Made by a program: the position numbers and the translations under genes. Below are positions 34,673 through 45,219 of a stretch of DNA of 64,000 bases, piece after piece (position 1 is the stretch's first letter; each line of letters starts with the position of its first letter). The stretch spans positions 54,622,811 through 54,686,810 of the forward strand of contig JAVHZZ010000011.1 in NCBI GenBank assembly GCA_036250195.1. Direction: 5' to 3'. The stretch is from Mixophyes australis (taxonomy: Eukaryota; Chordata; Amphibia; Anura; Limnodynastidae). Under the pieces are notes generated by a model. That model saw only the letters and a program-made list of their open reading frames with translations, had not been told where the DNA came from and made no database searches.

Positions 34673-37290
34673 GTGATGGTATTATGGCCTTGTAGCAAGA
34701 CTCCACTAGCTTAGTGCACTAATGCATTCCCCATAATTGTTAGTGTGGGGTTTGTGTCTGGCATGTGGGTGTTGGACCACTTTGAAACAAAGTGCCACTA
34801 GCACAAGAGAAAAATATTGTTATCCCATTTGGCCAAGGGCCAAAAGTTGGTAGTGTGTGACCTGACACTGCTAACATTTTTGCTTTCTTTATACACATTT
34901 ACCTGTAATGTGATGCCTATATTCCTACGCACATCACATGTTCGCTCTAAAAGCTGAAAGTGTCCAAACAATTTACTACTAAGCACCAAACACACATACA
35001 AACCTCCACACTATAGACATTTTCTAAAACTATACATTTACCCCATTGAGCGTGTTTGTAGGCTATGGTGTATCTGTGGCAAAGGAGAAAATAACCACAC
35101 CTAGATTTCATATTCATTTAAAATAAAACCTGTTCCATAAGTTTTGAAAGCACTACACATGGATTTATGGGTATTAAAATATTAATCAGTGCACTGTAGT
35201 AATGGTACAAAATGGCATGACAACTGATTGCTGACACATTTGCAGCATAGGCTAGATTTATTACATATATGAATTCAAACGTGCTGACAAAAACAAAGCA
35301 AACAAGGTAATGGTCTGTGTGTGTAAAAGTTCCTTGGATTAAGAGATGACAATCTGGCCAGACTGAAGAGACATAAGCAGGCTTGGAGCTCTGGAGAAAT
35401 TCAACATCATGTAGTGAGACACAAATCCAAAGTGAGTTGCACAAATCCAAAATCCACGCCAACACACCCTGTTGAACGAAAGACAACAAGTTATCATGGC
35501 AATATTAGCTCAGACAACTTGCATTTTGATATCAAGAGATTGAGCAATGTATTGGCATGTGTAAAAAAGCCGGTAATATTATAGTGTATAATAATGGCTT
35601 GTGTGTTTGGACTATACCTAGGATTCTGAATGCACTATTTGACTTAATTTGAAACACCAAACCCATATGTTACATAGCTAGCATCTGCCCATATGTTTTG
35701 TTTGTGCAACCACACATTGCAGGCTTAGTAACGACGACATTATTGTATGGAGCACACTCACTGGCCAATCACATTTTAGTGCAGATAGCACTATACTACT
35801 TACATTTGACAACACCCTTCACCATGGCAACATCCACCAACTCCAAAAGGAAGTGCAATGGCAGAAAAGCCAGCACTGCAGGCCAAGTGTAATCTAAAGG
35901 CTGTAGATATAAGAAAAACAAATAAAGTGTCAATAATGTGCACTCCTCAACACTATATGTGCTGATCAATAAACTGTAGAAAAACCAAACATCAATTATG
36001 TTGCCACATTAGGCTGTAGATTTAAACTACCCCATTAGCGTGCATTTAGCTAAAGACATTAAGGCTAAACTTGGAGGCATGAAGCTATACTTTCTACACA
36101 CATTGTAAAGGTAAAATACAGGTAGCCATGGTTTTTCCCCTATTATTACACATATAAACCATTTCACTAACACACCAGACCATGTCTATTCATATTCCCA
36201 TTTTGAATTACCATACCTTAGATAATCAACCCTTGACTAAGCTTGCACATGATTTGACCACTGATCTTTTAAATGTGAAGATATTTATGTTTTGTTCCAA
36301 AAATAACCAAAAAATACATTGACCCCTTACAATGTAACATGCTTTGTCCACTAGAACGTTTACTTATTTTTTATCCTTTGCTCTCCTTAATGACTCGAGC
36401 ACAGAGTGTTAATGTGTCTTTAAGGTAGGGTCTGAAAAACCACACTTCAAATAAAGGTATTAGAAAAATAAAAATAAAATAAAATATATAACAGCATGGA
36501 CATTCTTAATGCAAAGTGTTTTAACAAGGGGTATGTAATAAAACAATATCTGGTTTCTACTTACCACACACACAGACAAATGTGGAATGTCAATAAGCAA
36601 GCACTAGACACCCAAAAAACACAATCCAGGACCAAGATCTGTGGGGGGAGGGTAAACAGGTACAAAATAAATCAATATAGATGGATAATCTTTATGTGTG
36701 TCACTACAGTCGAGAGGTATCTATGCAGAGACACATCCCAGGTCTACACAGTTGCCTCAATATTCAAACTCTGCAGCTAATTAAAGACTTTTCCACTAAC
36801 CTTCAACATAAAATTCTTTACCATTAGGACCTTTCAGCATAATTTTCTCTCTGTATCTCACCAATATCTTTTCCAAAAAATAAACATGAGTGTTGAGCAA
36901 GGTACAGCAATAAACTGCAGAGATTATGAAACATTTCACCATTAAGGGCTACTTACCCAGAACTGTGAATCTCCCAACAACACAGAAGTACAAGCAAGGT
37001 ATTTTTAAGTAGCACTGTAATTAGTGAATTAAATGCAGGTGAGTAGGCCGGAGAGTATGCCGGACACGTCATTAGGAGCACGCAGGTGCGTTCTAATTAG
37101 CCAAGTGTGGTTTTGTGTAAAAGTGACCTGACATGTGAGCAACGTTTATTTTCTGTAGGGTAAGTAGAGATTATAACGATTATTACAGATGTCATTAATG
37201 AGCTAAGCTGTTAGTGTTGTGGCAATAGTATGGGTAAAATAGTTTTAAGTACAATTATATGACGTATGATTCATTTGCATGTGCTACATT
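34673..37290. other. Interior of TIR element without recognised gene
   Basis: Only short frames are present (the best is 35118-35489, minus, 123 codons, without known domain). At 36300-36400 CCCCTTACAATGTAACATGC, then TTTGTCCA, repeats part of the palindromic MITE at 27773. No transposase signature was found here. Confidence 0.4.
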
Positions 37291-37296
37291 TAGATG

Positions 37297-37375
37297 TGCC
37301 ACGATAGTGTAGTGGTTATGCATTTCACCCACCAATACTAAGTGCAGAAGTTCAAGGCCCCAGGTCAACCCTAAA
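37297..37375 (+). repeat. tRNA-like SINE head
   Basis: GATAGTGTAGTGGTTATGCA resembles an A box and AGAAGTTCAAGGCCC a B box. It corresponds in position to 2272-2340 in the other element copy. Confidence 0.45.
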
Positions 37376-38182
37376 ACACATTATTAAGCATACTCCTAAA
37401 ATTAAAAAAATATATGCAACTGCTTGTATTTAGCGTACGATTCGCAAACGCGCTTAATTCGCGTTTGTTTGGTGACGTTTTTGCAGCTCCTGCTGCTTTA
37501 GTAAAACAGTGTTTTTATTCATGTGTGTGTTTATCTAGGGTTAATATTTTAATACCACGTTATCCATCATGCTGTTCATATTAATTGCAACATGGCCAAT
37601 TTATCAGGTCTAAGACAGCCATTCAGCTGTGCTAACTAGTTAATGTGCAGTTTGGTGTTGGTGTTTCAATGTGAAGTATACCTTAGTGAATAAAGAAACG
37701 AGCTTGCAACAACAAGGTAATGAGTTTGAACCCTGAATGATGCGTGTATGTGGCTAACCTTGGTATATTTACAAATTTGAGGGTATTTATTCCACTCTGT
37801 GACTTAGTATATGTTTTGGTGTGTAAGGTGGCTATATGTAATGTTCAACAATGTTATCAGCTACAACACAGCAAAGCAGTTGTTGGCAAAGACTTTGGAT
37901 TTCAAAGACATAGGAATTCTGTACTGGCAACAGTGGAAAAAGCTAAGTGCTCCACCAAATCAAATTGTAGAAATGGGAGCAATAAATGTTCTATTTTTGA
38001 TTTGTATTTATCAACATGGATATATTTCGATATGCATACATTGTGACTCTGCATGCACCAAATCTTTCTGGGTATAATATTTCCAAGTATTGCCATCTTT
38101 CCCCATGTTTTAAGGGAAACAACTTATGCTAGAAGTTGCTGGTCATCTTTAATTTGTATTCTATTCCCTTGATATCACCACT

Positions 38183-38260
38183 TGTACAGTGGTGTAGTAG
38201 TTAGGCAATCCACCTTGCAAGCTTGCTACGTGGGTTCGAGTCCTCACCAATTCTCTCGGC
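38183..38260 (+). repeat. tRNA-like SINE head with good B box
   Basis: GTGGTGTAGTAGTTAGGCAA (A box) is followed by GGGTTCGAGTCCTCACC (canonical B box core GGTTCGAGTCC). It could be read as a degraded tRNA-like gene, but the arms do not pair fully. It corresponds to 3398-3467 in the other copy. Confidence 0.5.
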
Positions 38261-38583
38261 TCTTAGGGATCATTAATATCCTTACACTATTTGTGTTGCT
38301 GTTAAAAGTGTCCCTGTGGTAATAGTACACTTGTTTTAAATTTGCATAAATCATGTGTGTAAAACCCTAAAATATAGTTTCGAGTTATTATATGTCTATT
38401 AATATTATTTGTTATTGCAAACGCACCATCACCAACTGTCAAATCAGGCATGTAACATATTGAGACTAATGATATTGGTAATTGTTCAGAATGGTTGGAG
38501 ATTTATAAAAAATATTTATGACAAAGTCTATTGTTTGGGAGACATTTTACATAAAATGAAATAATTACCCATGCAGTGTGCAC

Positions 38584-40592
38584 AACAATTGCGGCAGTGG
38601 AATGAATGTGGAATGCACTGAGGCAACCATTCCGGCAGTGGAATGAATGTGGAATGCACTGAGGCAACCATTCCGGCAGTGGAATGAATGTGGAATGCAC
38701 TGAGGCAACCATTCCGGCAGTGGAATGAATGTGGAATGCACTGAGGCAACCATTCCGGCAGTGGAATGAATGTGGAATGCACTGAGGCAACCATTCCGGC
38801 AGTGGAATGAATGTGGAATGCACTGAGGCAACCATTCCGGCAGTGGAATGAATGTGGAATGCACTGAGGCAACCATTCCGGCAGCCGGAATGAATGTGGA
38901 ATGCACTGAGGCAACCATTCCGGCAGTGGAATGAATGTGGAATGCACTGAGGCAACCATTCCGGCAGTGGAATGAATGTGGAATGCACTGAGGCAACACT
39001 TCCGGCAGTGGAATGAATGTGGAATGCACTGAGGCAACCATTCCGGCAGCCGGAATGAATGTGGAATGCACTGAGGCAACCATTCCGGCAGTGGAATGAA
39101 TGTGGAATGCACTGAGGCAACCATTCCGGCAGTGGAATGAATGTGGAATGCACTGAGGCAACCATTCCGGCAGCCGGAATGAATGTGGAATGCACTGAGG
39201 CAACCATTCCGGCAGTGGAATGAATGTGGAATGCACTGAGGCAACCATTCCGGCAGTGGAATGAATGTGGAATGCACTGAGGCAACCATTCCGGCAGTGG
39301 AATGAATGTGGAATGCACTGAGGCAACCATTCCGGCAGTGGAATGAATGTGGAATGCACTGAGGCAACCATTCCGGCAGTGGAATGAATGTGGAATGCAC
39401 TGAGGCAACCATTCCGGCAGTGGAATGAATGTGGAATGCACTGAGGCAACCATTCCGGCAGTGGAATGAATGTGGAATGCACTGAGGGAACCATTCCGGC
39501 AGCCGGAATGAATGTGGAATGCACTGAGGCAACCATTCCGGCAGTGGAATGAATGTGGAATGCACTGAGGCAACCATTCCGGCAGTGGAATGAATGTGGA
39601 ATGCACTGAGGCAACCATTCCGGCAGTGGAATGAATGTGGAATGCACTGAGGCAACCATTCCGGCAGTGGAATGAATGTGGAATGCACTGAGGGAACCAT
39701 TCCAGCAGCCGGAATGAATGTGGAATGCACTGAGGCAACCATTCCGGCAGTGGAATGAATGTGGAATGCACTGAGGCAACCATTCCGGCAGTGGAATGAA
39801 TGTGGAATGCACTGAGGCAACCATTCCGGCAGTGGAATGAATGTGGAATGCACTGAGGCAACCATTCCGGCAGTGGAATGAATGTGGAATGCACTGAGGC
39901 AACCATTCCGGCAGCCGGAATGAATGTGGAATGCACTGAGGCAACCATTCCGGCAGTGGAATGAATGTGGAATGCACTGAGGCAACCATTCCGGCAGCCG
40001 GAATGAATGTGGAATGCACTGAGGCAACCATTCCGGCAGCCGGAATGAATGTGGAATGCACTGAGGCAACCATTCCGGCAGCCGGAATGAATGTGGAATG
40101 CACTGATGCAACCATTCCGGCAGTGGAATGAATGTGGAATGCACTGAGGCAACCATTCCGGCAGCCGGAATGAATGTGGAATGCACTGAGGCAACCATTC
40201 CGGCAGCCGGAATGAATGTGGAATGCACTGAGGCAACCATTCCGGCAGTGGAATGAATGTGGAATGCACTGAGGCAACCATTCCGGCAGTGGAATGAATG
40301 TGGAATGCACTGAGGCAACCATTCCGGCAGTGGAATGAATGTGGAATGCACTGAGGCAACCATTCCGGCAGTGGAATGAATGTGGAATGCACTGAGGCAA
40401 CCATTCCGGCAGCCGGAATGAATGTGGAATGCACTGAGGCAACTATTCCGGCAGTGGAATGAATGTGGAATGCACTGAGGCAACCATTCCGGCAGTGGAA
40501 TGAATGTGGAATGCACTGAGGCAACCATTCCGGCAGTGGAATGAATGTGGAATGCACTGAGGCAACCATTCCAGCAGCCGGAATGCACTGTG
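38584..40592. repeat. 41/42-bp tandem array with palindromic CCGGAAT core, about 48 units
   Basis: The usual unit is 41 bp: GGAATGAATGTGGAATGCAC, TGAGGCAACCATTCCGGCAGT. About thirteen units are 42 bp, carrying GCAGCC in place of GCAGT, which restores the palindrome ATTCCGGCAGCCGGAAT. Units are nearly identical. Because 41 is not a multiple of three and the unit lacks stops on the minus strand, all three minus frames stay open for about 2 kb (625-693 codons). This is an arithmetic effect and not evidence of a gene. Single CCGGAAT or CCGGCATTCCGG sites also occur at 40570-40735. It could be a protein-binding array (inference). Confidence 0.97.
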
Positions 40593-41364
40593 ACCTGGAT
40601 TCTCCCCATAATGCTGAGAAGATATGTGGCTAGCAGTGTACAGACCTATAAAAGCCAGTCCTTTTTACTGAAGAGGCAGTAAGCAGCAGAGGGCGCTATT
40701 TCCAGCTAACTAATACCGGCATTCCGGCAGTTCCGGATTGAGGCCAAAGGGCCAAAATAACATCAAACATGTTGCACTTGCGAATTGCATTGATTAGAAA
40801 GGGGTATGTAAAGCAAAAAAAGCTTAATTTACACAAACATACTAATGGAACATTTGTAAGATATGTAAAAGCTCAATAAAAAAAATAAAATAAAAAATAA
40901 AAATAGAAAAGGCACATGCAGTCTGTATTGATATGTATGTATGTTGTGTATATTTCGTTTTGCATTTTAAATGCAAAAGATGCTCCTAAAGGCGTTTTAT
41001 AGTGGTTTTAACTAGCTGTATTGGAGTTAAACATGACCCTGGCCTTCCTTAACTTTTGTGAAAGATTTGAGACAGGAGTGACGTCAGTTTCACTCATCTG
41101 GGCAGAGGGAACGCCTACTATTCTCAAGTGAAAAAGCATAACGCCTACTTTACTCAAGTACTATCTCATCTCCGCCCAGTCCGTGCCTACTCTCCGCCCA
41201 TTCCCACCCATATGTTCTCAAGTGGTCAGCAGTCATCTCAAATCTATTTGCGTTGGAGTTTGAGATTGAGTCGCCTTTTGAGAGCTGTATCTGCCGTGCT
41301 TGAGTAGCGTATGTAGTGTTTTGCGCTGCTTAAGTGTTGTTTCGCGCATGCGCAGAGCCATTTA

Positions 41365-41405
41365 GCAGATGCGTATGCGTTTGCGAACTTTGATGAATCG
41401 GGCCC
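41365..41405 (-). repeat. Right terminal inverted repeat, 41 bp
   Basis: This is the exact reverse complement of 23604-23644. Inside it, 41100-41360 is GC-rich with repeated CTCAAGT, CCGCCCA and TTGAG motifs shared with 10700-10980 of the second copy. Confidence 0.95.
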
Positions 41406-41629
41406 AGTTATCTTTAAACAACAAACAAACCAAGCATTCTCATTCTTTACCATCCGCCAGCGATTAGGAAAACAAGCATTTGACAACATAAAACAAACAA
41501 ACAAAATCAACAAAGATTACTTTTTAAACTCAGTTTCTTCCTAAAAGTACACACTAATACTTACCATAGATTAAACCTAGAGTCGGCTATATTTCTCCCC
41601 CAAAATATTAGTTGTTACAGAGTGTGCAA

Positions 41630-42835
41630 TCAATCGTAGGGGAACCTCTGAGAGAAGTGTACGCCTCTTTTGTGGATGTCTATGTGATTTCCAACCCAGG
41701 TATCTGTTCTTCTCTCTACACAGTTCTTACTCATGTGTCCCTTCTTACGGCAGTAGAAACACGTCCCTGTCATGTCTGCACAATATTTTGCTAGGTGTCC
41801 TATTTTATTGCATTGAAAACACTTCCTCATCTCATGTTGTTTCTCTTCCTTTTTACAATCTCTCCTAATGTGTCCTTCTTCTCTGCAATTGTAACATCTC
41901 ACTATTTTGGGTTTCCTGTTATGTGGGTTGTATGCTGGTGGTCGTGTCTGCAGTCCCTCTAGTGCTGGGATACTTACCATCAATACCCTATCACTTAGTT
42001 TCTCTTTCTGTTTATTCATACTTCTATCATGTTCTATAGCTGACTCCCTGAGAGCACTTACAGTGGTTCCTTTCCAGTATGGTAATGAAGTTTGCACCCT
42101 TCTTTTCAAGTTTTCCCTGAGGCCATCCATTAGAGCTTTAACAGCAACCTCTCTGTAGCGTACATTATCTTTTATGTCTGGTACCCCAGTATATTTGCCC
42201 ATTGCTATCAGAGCTCTGCAAAAATAGTCTGTTGCATTTTCACTATCTTTTTGCTGGATAGTAAAAATTTTACTCCAGTCCACTATCACTGGGAAATATA
42301 TGGCCAACTGTGTGATTATATGTCTAATATTGTCCTGATTATCATCCTCGGTTAAGGATTCATCCTCCTCCAACATACAATCCTTAATGAACTTTTGTAT
42401 ATCAGTATTGAGAGGAAGACAGGTCTTCAATAATACTCGCCAATCGTTATTGGTTGGCTCATACATATTACCATAATATCTAATAAACTGCTGACATTTG
42501 GTCAAATCTTTCCTAGGATCAGGGAAATCAGACAAAATTGAAATTGTTTCAGACTTAGTGCATGTATCATGCTTTGCTACATGTTTTAAGGGAATGTCAC
42601 CATCTCTGTCCGCTTTCCCATTGGGAACTGTTGTAGTGCAGACAGGATGTAAGTCTACCAAATGACTATGTTCTGAACTAGTTGCTGAAACTGCTGCTGC
42701 AGTACAATGGATGTCTCCCCCTGTGTAATCCTTTTCATTATTCTCACCACTTTCAGCCGCTGCCCCTGCTGGTGGGACCGTCCCTCTTCTTTGTCCTGAA
42801 ACATTACTTTTAACATTACTTAAAACAACATACAA
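41630..42835 (-). CDS. gag: Retroviral Gag, capsid to nucleocapsid part (401 aa)
   Basis: This is an open frame without stops. Residues about 85-300 have the character of a retroviral capsid (for example KCQQFIRYYGNMYEP, ATDYFCRALIAMGKYTG, VKALMDGLRENLKRRV). The end has three CCHC zinc knuckles (CYNCREEGHIRRDC, CFQCNKIGHLAKYC, CFYCRKKGHMSKNC), which would package the RNA genome. It lies downstream of the 5' LTR on the same strand. The upstream part (42840-43436) is in another frame, so Gag as a whole is broken. Three knuckles are more than the one or two of most retroviruses. After its stop, the minus strand has ATG|GTAAGTAT, a donor-like site. Pol should follow but is replaced by the 17.8-kb insertion and decay. 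Confidence 0.85.
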   Translation of the reverse strand: MYVVLSNVKSNVSGQRRGTVPPAGAAAESGENNEKDYTGGDIHCTAAAVSATSSEHSHLVDLHPVCTTTVPNGKADRDGDIPLKHVAKHDTCTKSETISILSDFPDPRKDLTKCQQFIRYYGNMYEPTNNDWRVLLKTCLPLNTDIQKFIKDCMLEEDESLTEDDNQDNIRHIITQLAIYFPVIVDWSKIFTIQQKDSENATDYFCRALIAMGKYTGVPDIKDNVRYREVAVKALMDGLRENLKRRVQTSLPYWKGTTVSALRESAIEHDRSMNKQKEKLSDRVLMVSIPALEGLQTRPPAYNPHNRKPKIVRCYNCREEGHIRRDCKKEEKQHEMRKCFQCNKIGHLAKYCADMTGTCFYCRKKGHMSKNCVERRTDTWVGNHIDIHKRGVHFSQRFPYD

Positions 42836-42839
42836 GTTA

Positions 42840-43533
42840 CTAGTTACGGTTTTTACATTTTTGGTATTGGCTGTACTTCCCGCCCCGACCGAATTTTGTC
42901 GGGGGCATGTTTGCGCTCAGTTCGCCACGCTTAGCAACGCACACTTCCGGAATGCTTGTTTCCGGTACGCTTACTTCTGCTGAACATGCGTTTTTTGCTA
43001 CACTCACTTCCGCTGTGCGTTCGCTGCTCTGCCACGTGTTACCTTCCATTTGCCACGATTTTAAACAATGATTATGTGCATTTCTCACTTTCGTTGACTT
43101 GATCAACCGTACTTTATCTTTTACGGTATTTAGTACCTCTGCATTAAAACTCCCTATTGTTGGGAAAGGCCTATCACAATCTTTGGTCATTTCGACCCAC
43201 GTGTCACAATACACAGTTGCGTATGCACCATATTTTTCACACATGAGAAATCTCGCTGACTCAATAGGACCTTCCTTAGGCAGTACAATGGCCATCTCTA
43301 GCGTATGCTTAGCACCCATGTTGAACAATATACCTTCTACCCGGAACACAGACACACCGCAATGCTCTGTTCCTTCCGGCCAACAATACCCTTTTATGTG
43401 GAATACAGACACACCGCAATGCTCTGTTCTTTCCACCCAACAATTTCAACTCTGTTGCTATAATCACCGCTAGAGATCTATAATGCTCGGTGAACATATT
43501 TCCTTTAGCCGCGTTCACTCGCTTTTCTCGCAC
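42840..43533 (-). pseudogene. gag: Retroviral Gag, N-terminal part, frameshifted
   Basis: The frame 42840-43436 (198 codons) includes MAIVLPKEGPIESARFLMCE and TWVEMTKDCDRPFPTIGSF. Such wording resembles matrix regions in some retroviral Gags (weak). A 54-bp tandem duplication codes two EHCGVSVF copies near its start, and the likely initiator segment (MREKRVNAAKGNMF, 43533 down) is in a different frame. It ends at a stop at 42840, just before the capsid frame begins. At least two frameshifts are therefore needed to explain it, and it is not functional. Confidence 0.6.
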
Positions 43534-44289
43534 CAGGCGAGGATCCCTAATACAGAAATATCACTGTGGGCCCCAAGGGCTATCAGCTCCTCGATACCCT
43601 GGCTCAACCACAAAAATCTGCTGAGTTTATTATAACTGGTAGCACAAAGTCGATACAATCAACCAGCCTTTCCAACATAATTCCTCCTAGCTGCTTCACC
43701 AATTCGCACTAATCGGTGTGGTTAGATCGCACTGCCTACCAATACTAATTATTAGCAAACCTTGCGATCTATTGGTAGCGCTTTGCGAAAACACGGTTTT
43801 CGCATTCGGTATACCTGCCCTGTATACCGTCCTTCAGTTGGACAATCCGCCTCGTCAGACAGCAACTGAGTACAATGAATAATAACAGTGTATCTACACT
43901 ATATATCTTTTCTGCGCAGAAAATTAAAAGTTCCCAACAATAGTAATAATGTCTCAGAGGCTTTCACAAGTAATTATACTATGCATATAATAACTATCAA
44001 AACGATTGTTCAACCACATGGCAAATCTACCGGAAGTTCGCGTACGCACAGCAGGAAATACACATACGCTCAGCAATGCAATACACTTTAAAATGTAAAA
44101 CGACAATAAAAAGAAACATTTTTCTTTCTTGTCCCTAGATTCCAATTAGCGTTCCTTCAGTCTATGCAACAACGGACATTCGGTTTCGCAACACACAGTG
44201 AACCACAGGTCTTAAACGCATTACGTTCTTTCCTGCTTTTGCGACGCGTCCGTCAATCCACCCTTTGTTGAGGAACCGAATACCGTGAG

Positions 44290-44335
44290 CGTTGCATACC
44301 TGCCGATAACGTAACTCACCTTCGAGCCCCCAAAT
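44290..44335 (-). promoter_or_regulatory. Retroviral primer-binding site
   Basis: Directly inside the 5' LTR the minus strand reads ATTTGGGGGCTCG, then AAGGTGAGTT. TGGGGGCTCG matches the start of sites that pair with proline tRNA in gamma-type retroviruses; the remaining eight bases diverge. Confidence 0.6.
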
Positions 44336-44941
44336 TATTAAAGTAATTCTATCGATTTAAAATAAGCATTGCTCAATCAATTGTATGTGTGTCCAAAGCA
44401 CATGGTGGTTTATTTTAGCAGATGTAAATAGTCAACAATTCAATACATTATTATATTATGATACAGTACAGTACAGCACAGCCAATACCAAAAGTTAAAT
44501 ACATATATACCGCTGCAATCGCTGCGCTTCCATGGGTCCCAATGGAACAGTGTATCTGTTAGATAACTGTGGTCAGAGTAGACTGAGAGCCAAAGGAAGT
44601 GCAGCTATATTATATACAGTACAGTGTTACACTTGAACAATAGAGATGACGTAGATTGTTTCTATAGGTCCAGGCACAGGGTGGCTTCAGGGTAAACAGT
44701 TCATAGGCTGATTCAGTCTAAGTAATCCAAAGGAGGGGGTCGTCTCTCCAGGGGGTCTGCTCCTTTCATAGCCAGCATCATACAAAGGATTATTCCCTAA
44801 TATCAATAACTAAAGTATGCAATGTGCGATCTCTTCGCCGACTGCACCGGACAGCTGCTGATGATTAGGGGATCAATATGATATCAGGCATGACACCTTT
44901 CCTATAACCTAAACCTTTAATAACACTACAATGTACATATA

Positions 44942-44997
<56 letters not shown>

Positions 44998-45215
44998 TAA
45001 TAATAAACCAAATACTATCTGCTCCTGAATTACAGTGTAACAGAACCAATATGAAATTATATAAATAACTAAATGTTGTAATGCGAGTGTGTGCGTGCGT
45101 ATTTTACCGTGCGAACGCACCACGCCGCGTAACACGTGGCGTACGGATCGCATTTGCATGGCTAAACAATATTAAACCAATATACTTTCGTTCATCCAAT
45201 TATACGACTTCAACA
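44336..45215 (-). repeat. Retroviral 5' LTR
   Basis: It is 880 bp and matches 19165-20033 nearly throughout. It carries a longer (TA)n run at about 44946-44994. It is flanked on the right by GGTT (45216-45219). Confidence 0.88.
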
Positions 45216-45219
45216 GGTT

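Larger units (their letters stand above)
23604..41405. mobile_element. 17.8-kb TIR element with two Myb/SANT-like genes and no transposase
   Basis: Left and right ends carry a 41-bp perfect inverted repeat beginning GGGCCCGATTCATCAAAGTT (23604-23644, 41365-41405). AGTT lies directly outside both ends (23600-23603, 41406-41409). It interrupts the retrovirus. Inside, left to right: a tRNA-like segment, a minus-strand three-exon gene, a divergent plus-strand three-exon gene, a solo LTR and MITEs, a 2-kb CCGGAAT array and a GC-rich right end with repeated CTCAAGT and CGCCCA. Every stretch was checked for a DDE-type transposase frame of normal size and none was seen. TIRs starting GGGCC and a Myb-like gene fit PIF/Harbinger (known to carry a separate Myb-like gene). 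The 4-bp AGTT does not fit that group's usual 3-bp TWA duplication, so the superfamily is left open. Confidence 0.85.
19165..45215 (-). mobile_element. Endogenous retrovirus, split by a 17.8-kb TIR element
   Basis: Two LTRs (19165-20033, 44336-45215) are flanked by the 4-bp duplication GGTT (19161-19164, 45216-45219) inside the gypsy polymerase. On the minus strand the 5' LTR is followed by a primer-binding site starting TGGGGGCTCG, as in proline-tRNA-primed retroviruses, and the 3' LTR is preceded by a purine tract (AAAGGGTGGA). Gag is largely readable, polymerase is nearly gone, and no envelope gene is recognised. Removing the inserted element leaves about 8.2 kb. By eye the LTRs differ at roughly 20 of 820 aligned positions plus TA-run length, so insertion is fairly recent. 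Confidence 0.88.

Noticed and set aside
38183..38260. Functional tRNA gene
   Set aside because: A and B boxes are good, but acceptor and anticodon arms do not pair as needed and a partner segment in the other element copy is broken.
38584..40592. CRISPR array
   Set aside because: Units follow each other without unique spacers, and the sequence is eukaryotic.
38503..40609. Three overlapping minus-strand frames of 625-693 codons
   Set aside because: They follow a 41-bp repeat with no stop in any minus frame; since 41 is not a multiple of three, every frame cycles through the same three readings. No start context, domain or unique sequence supports a gene.
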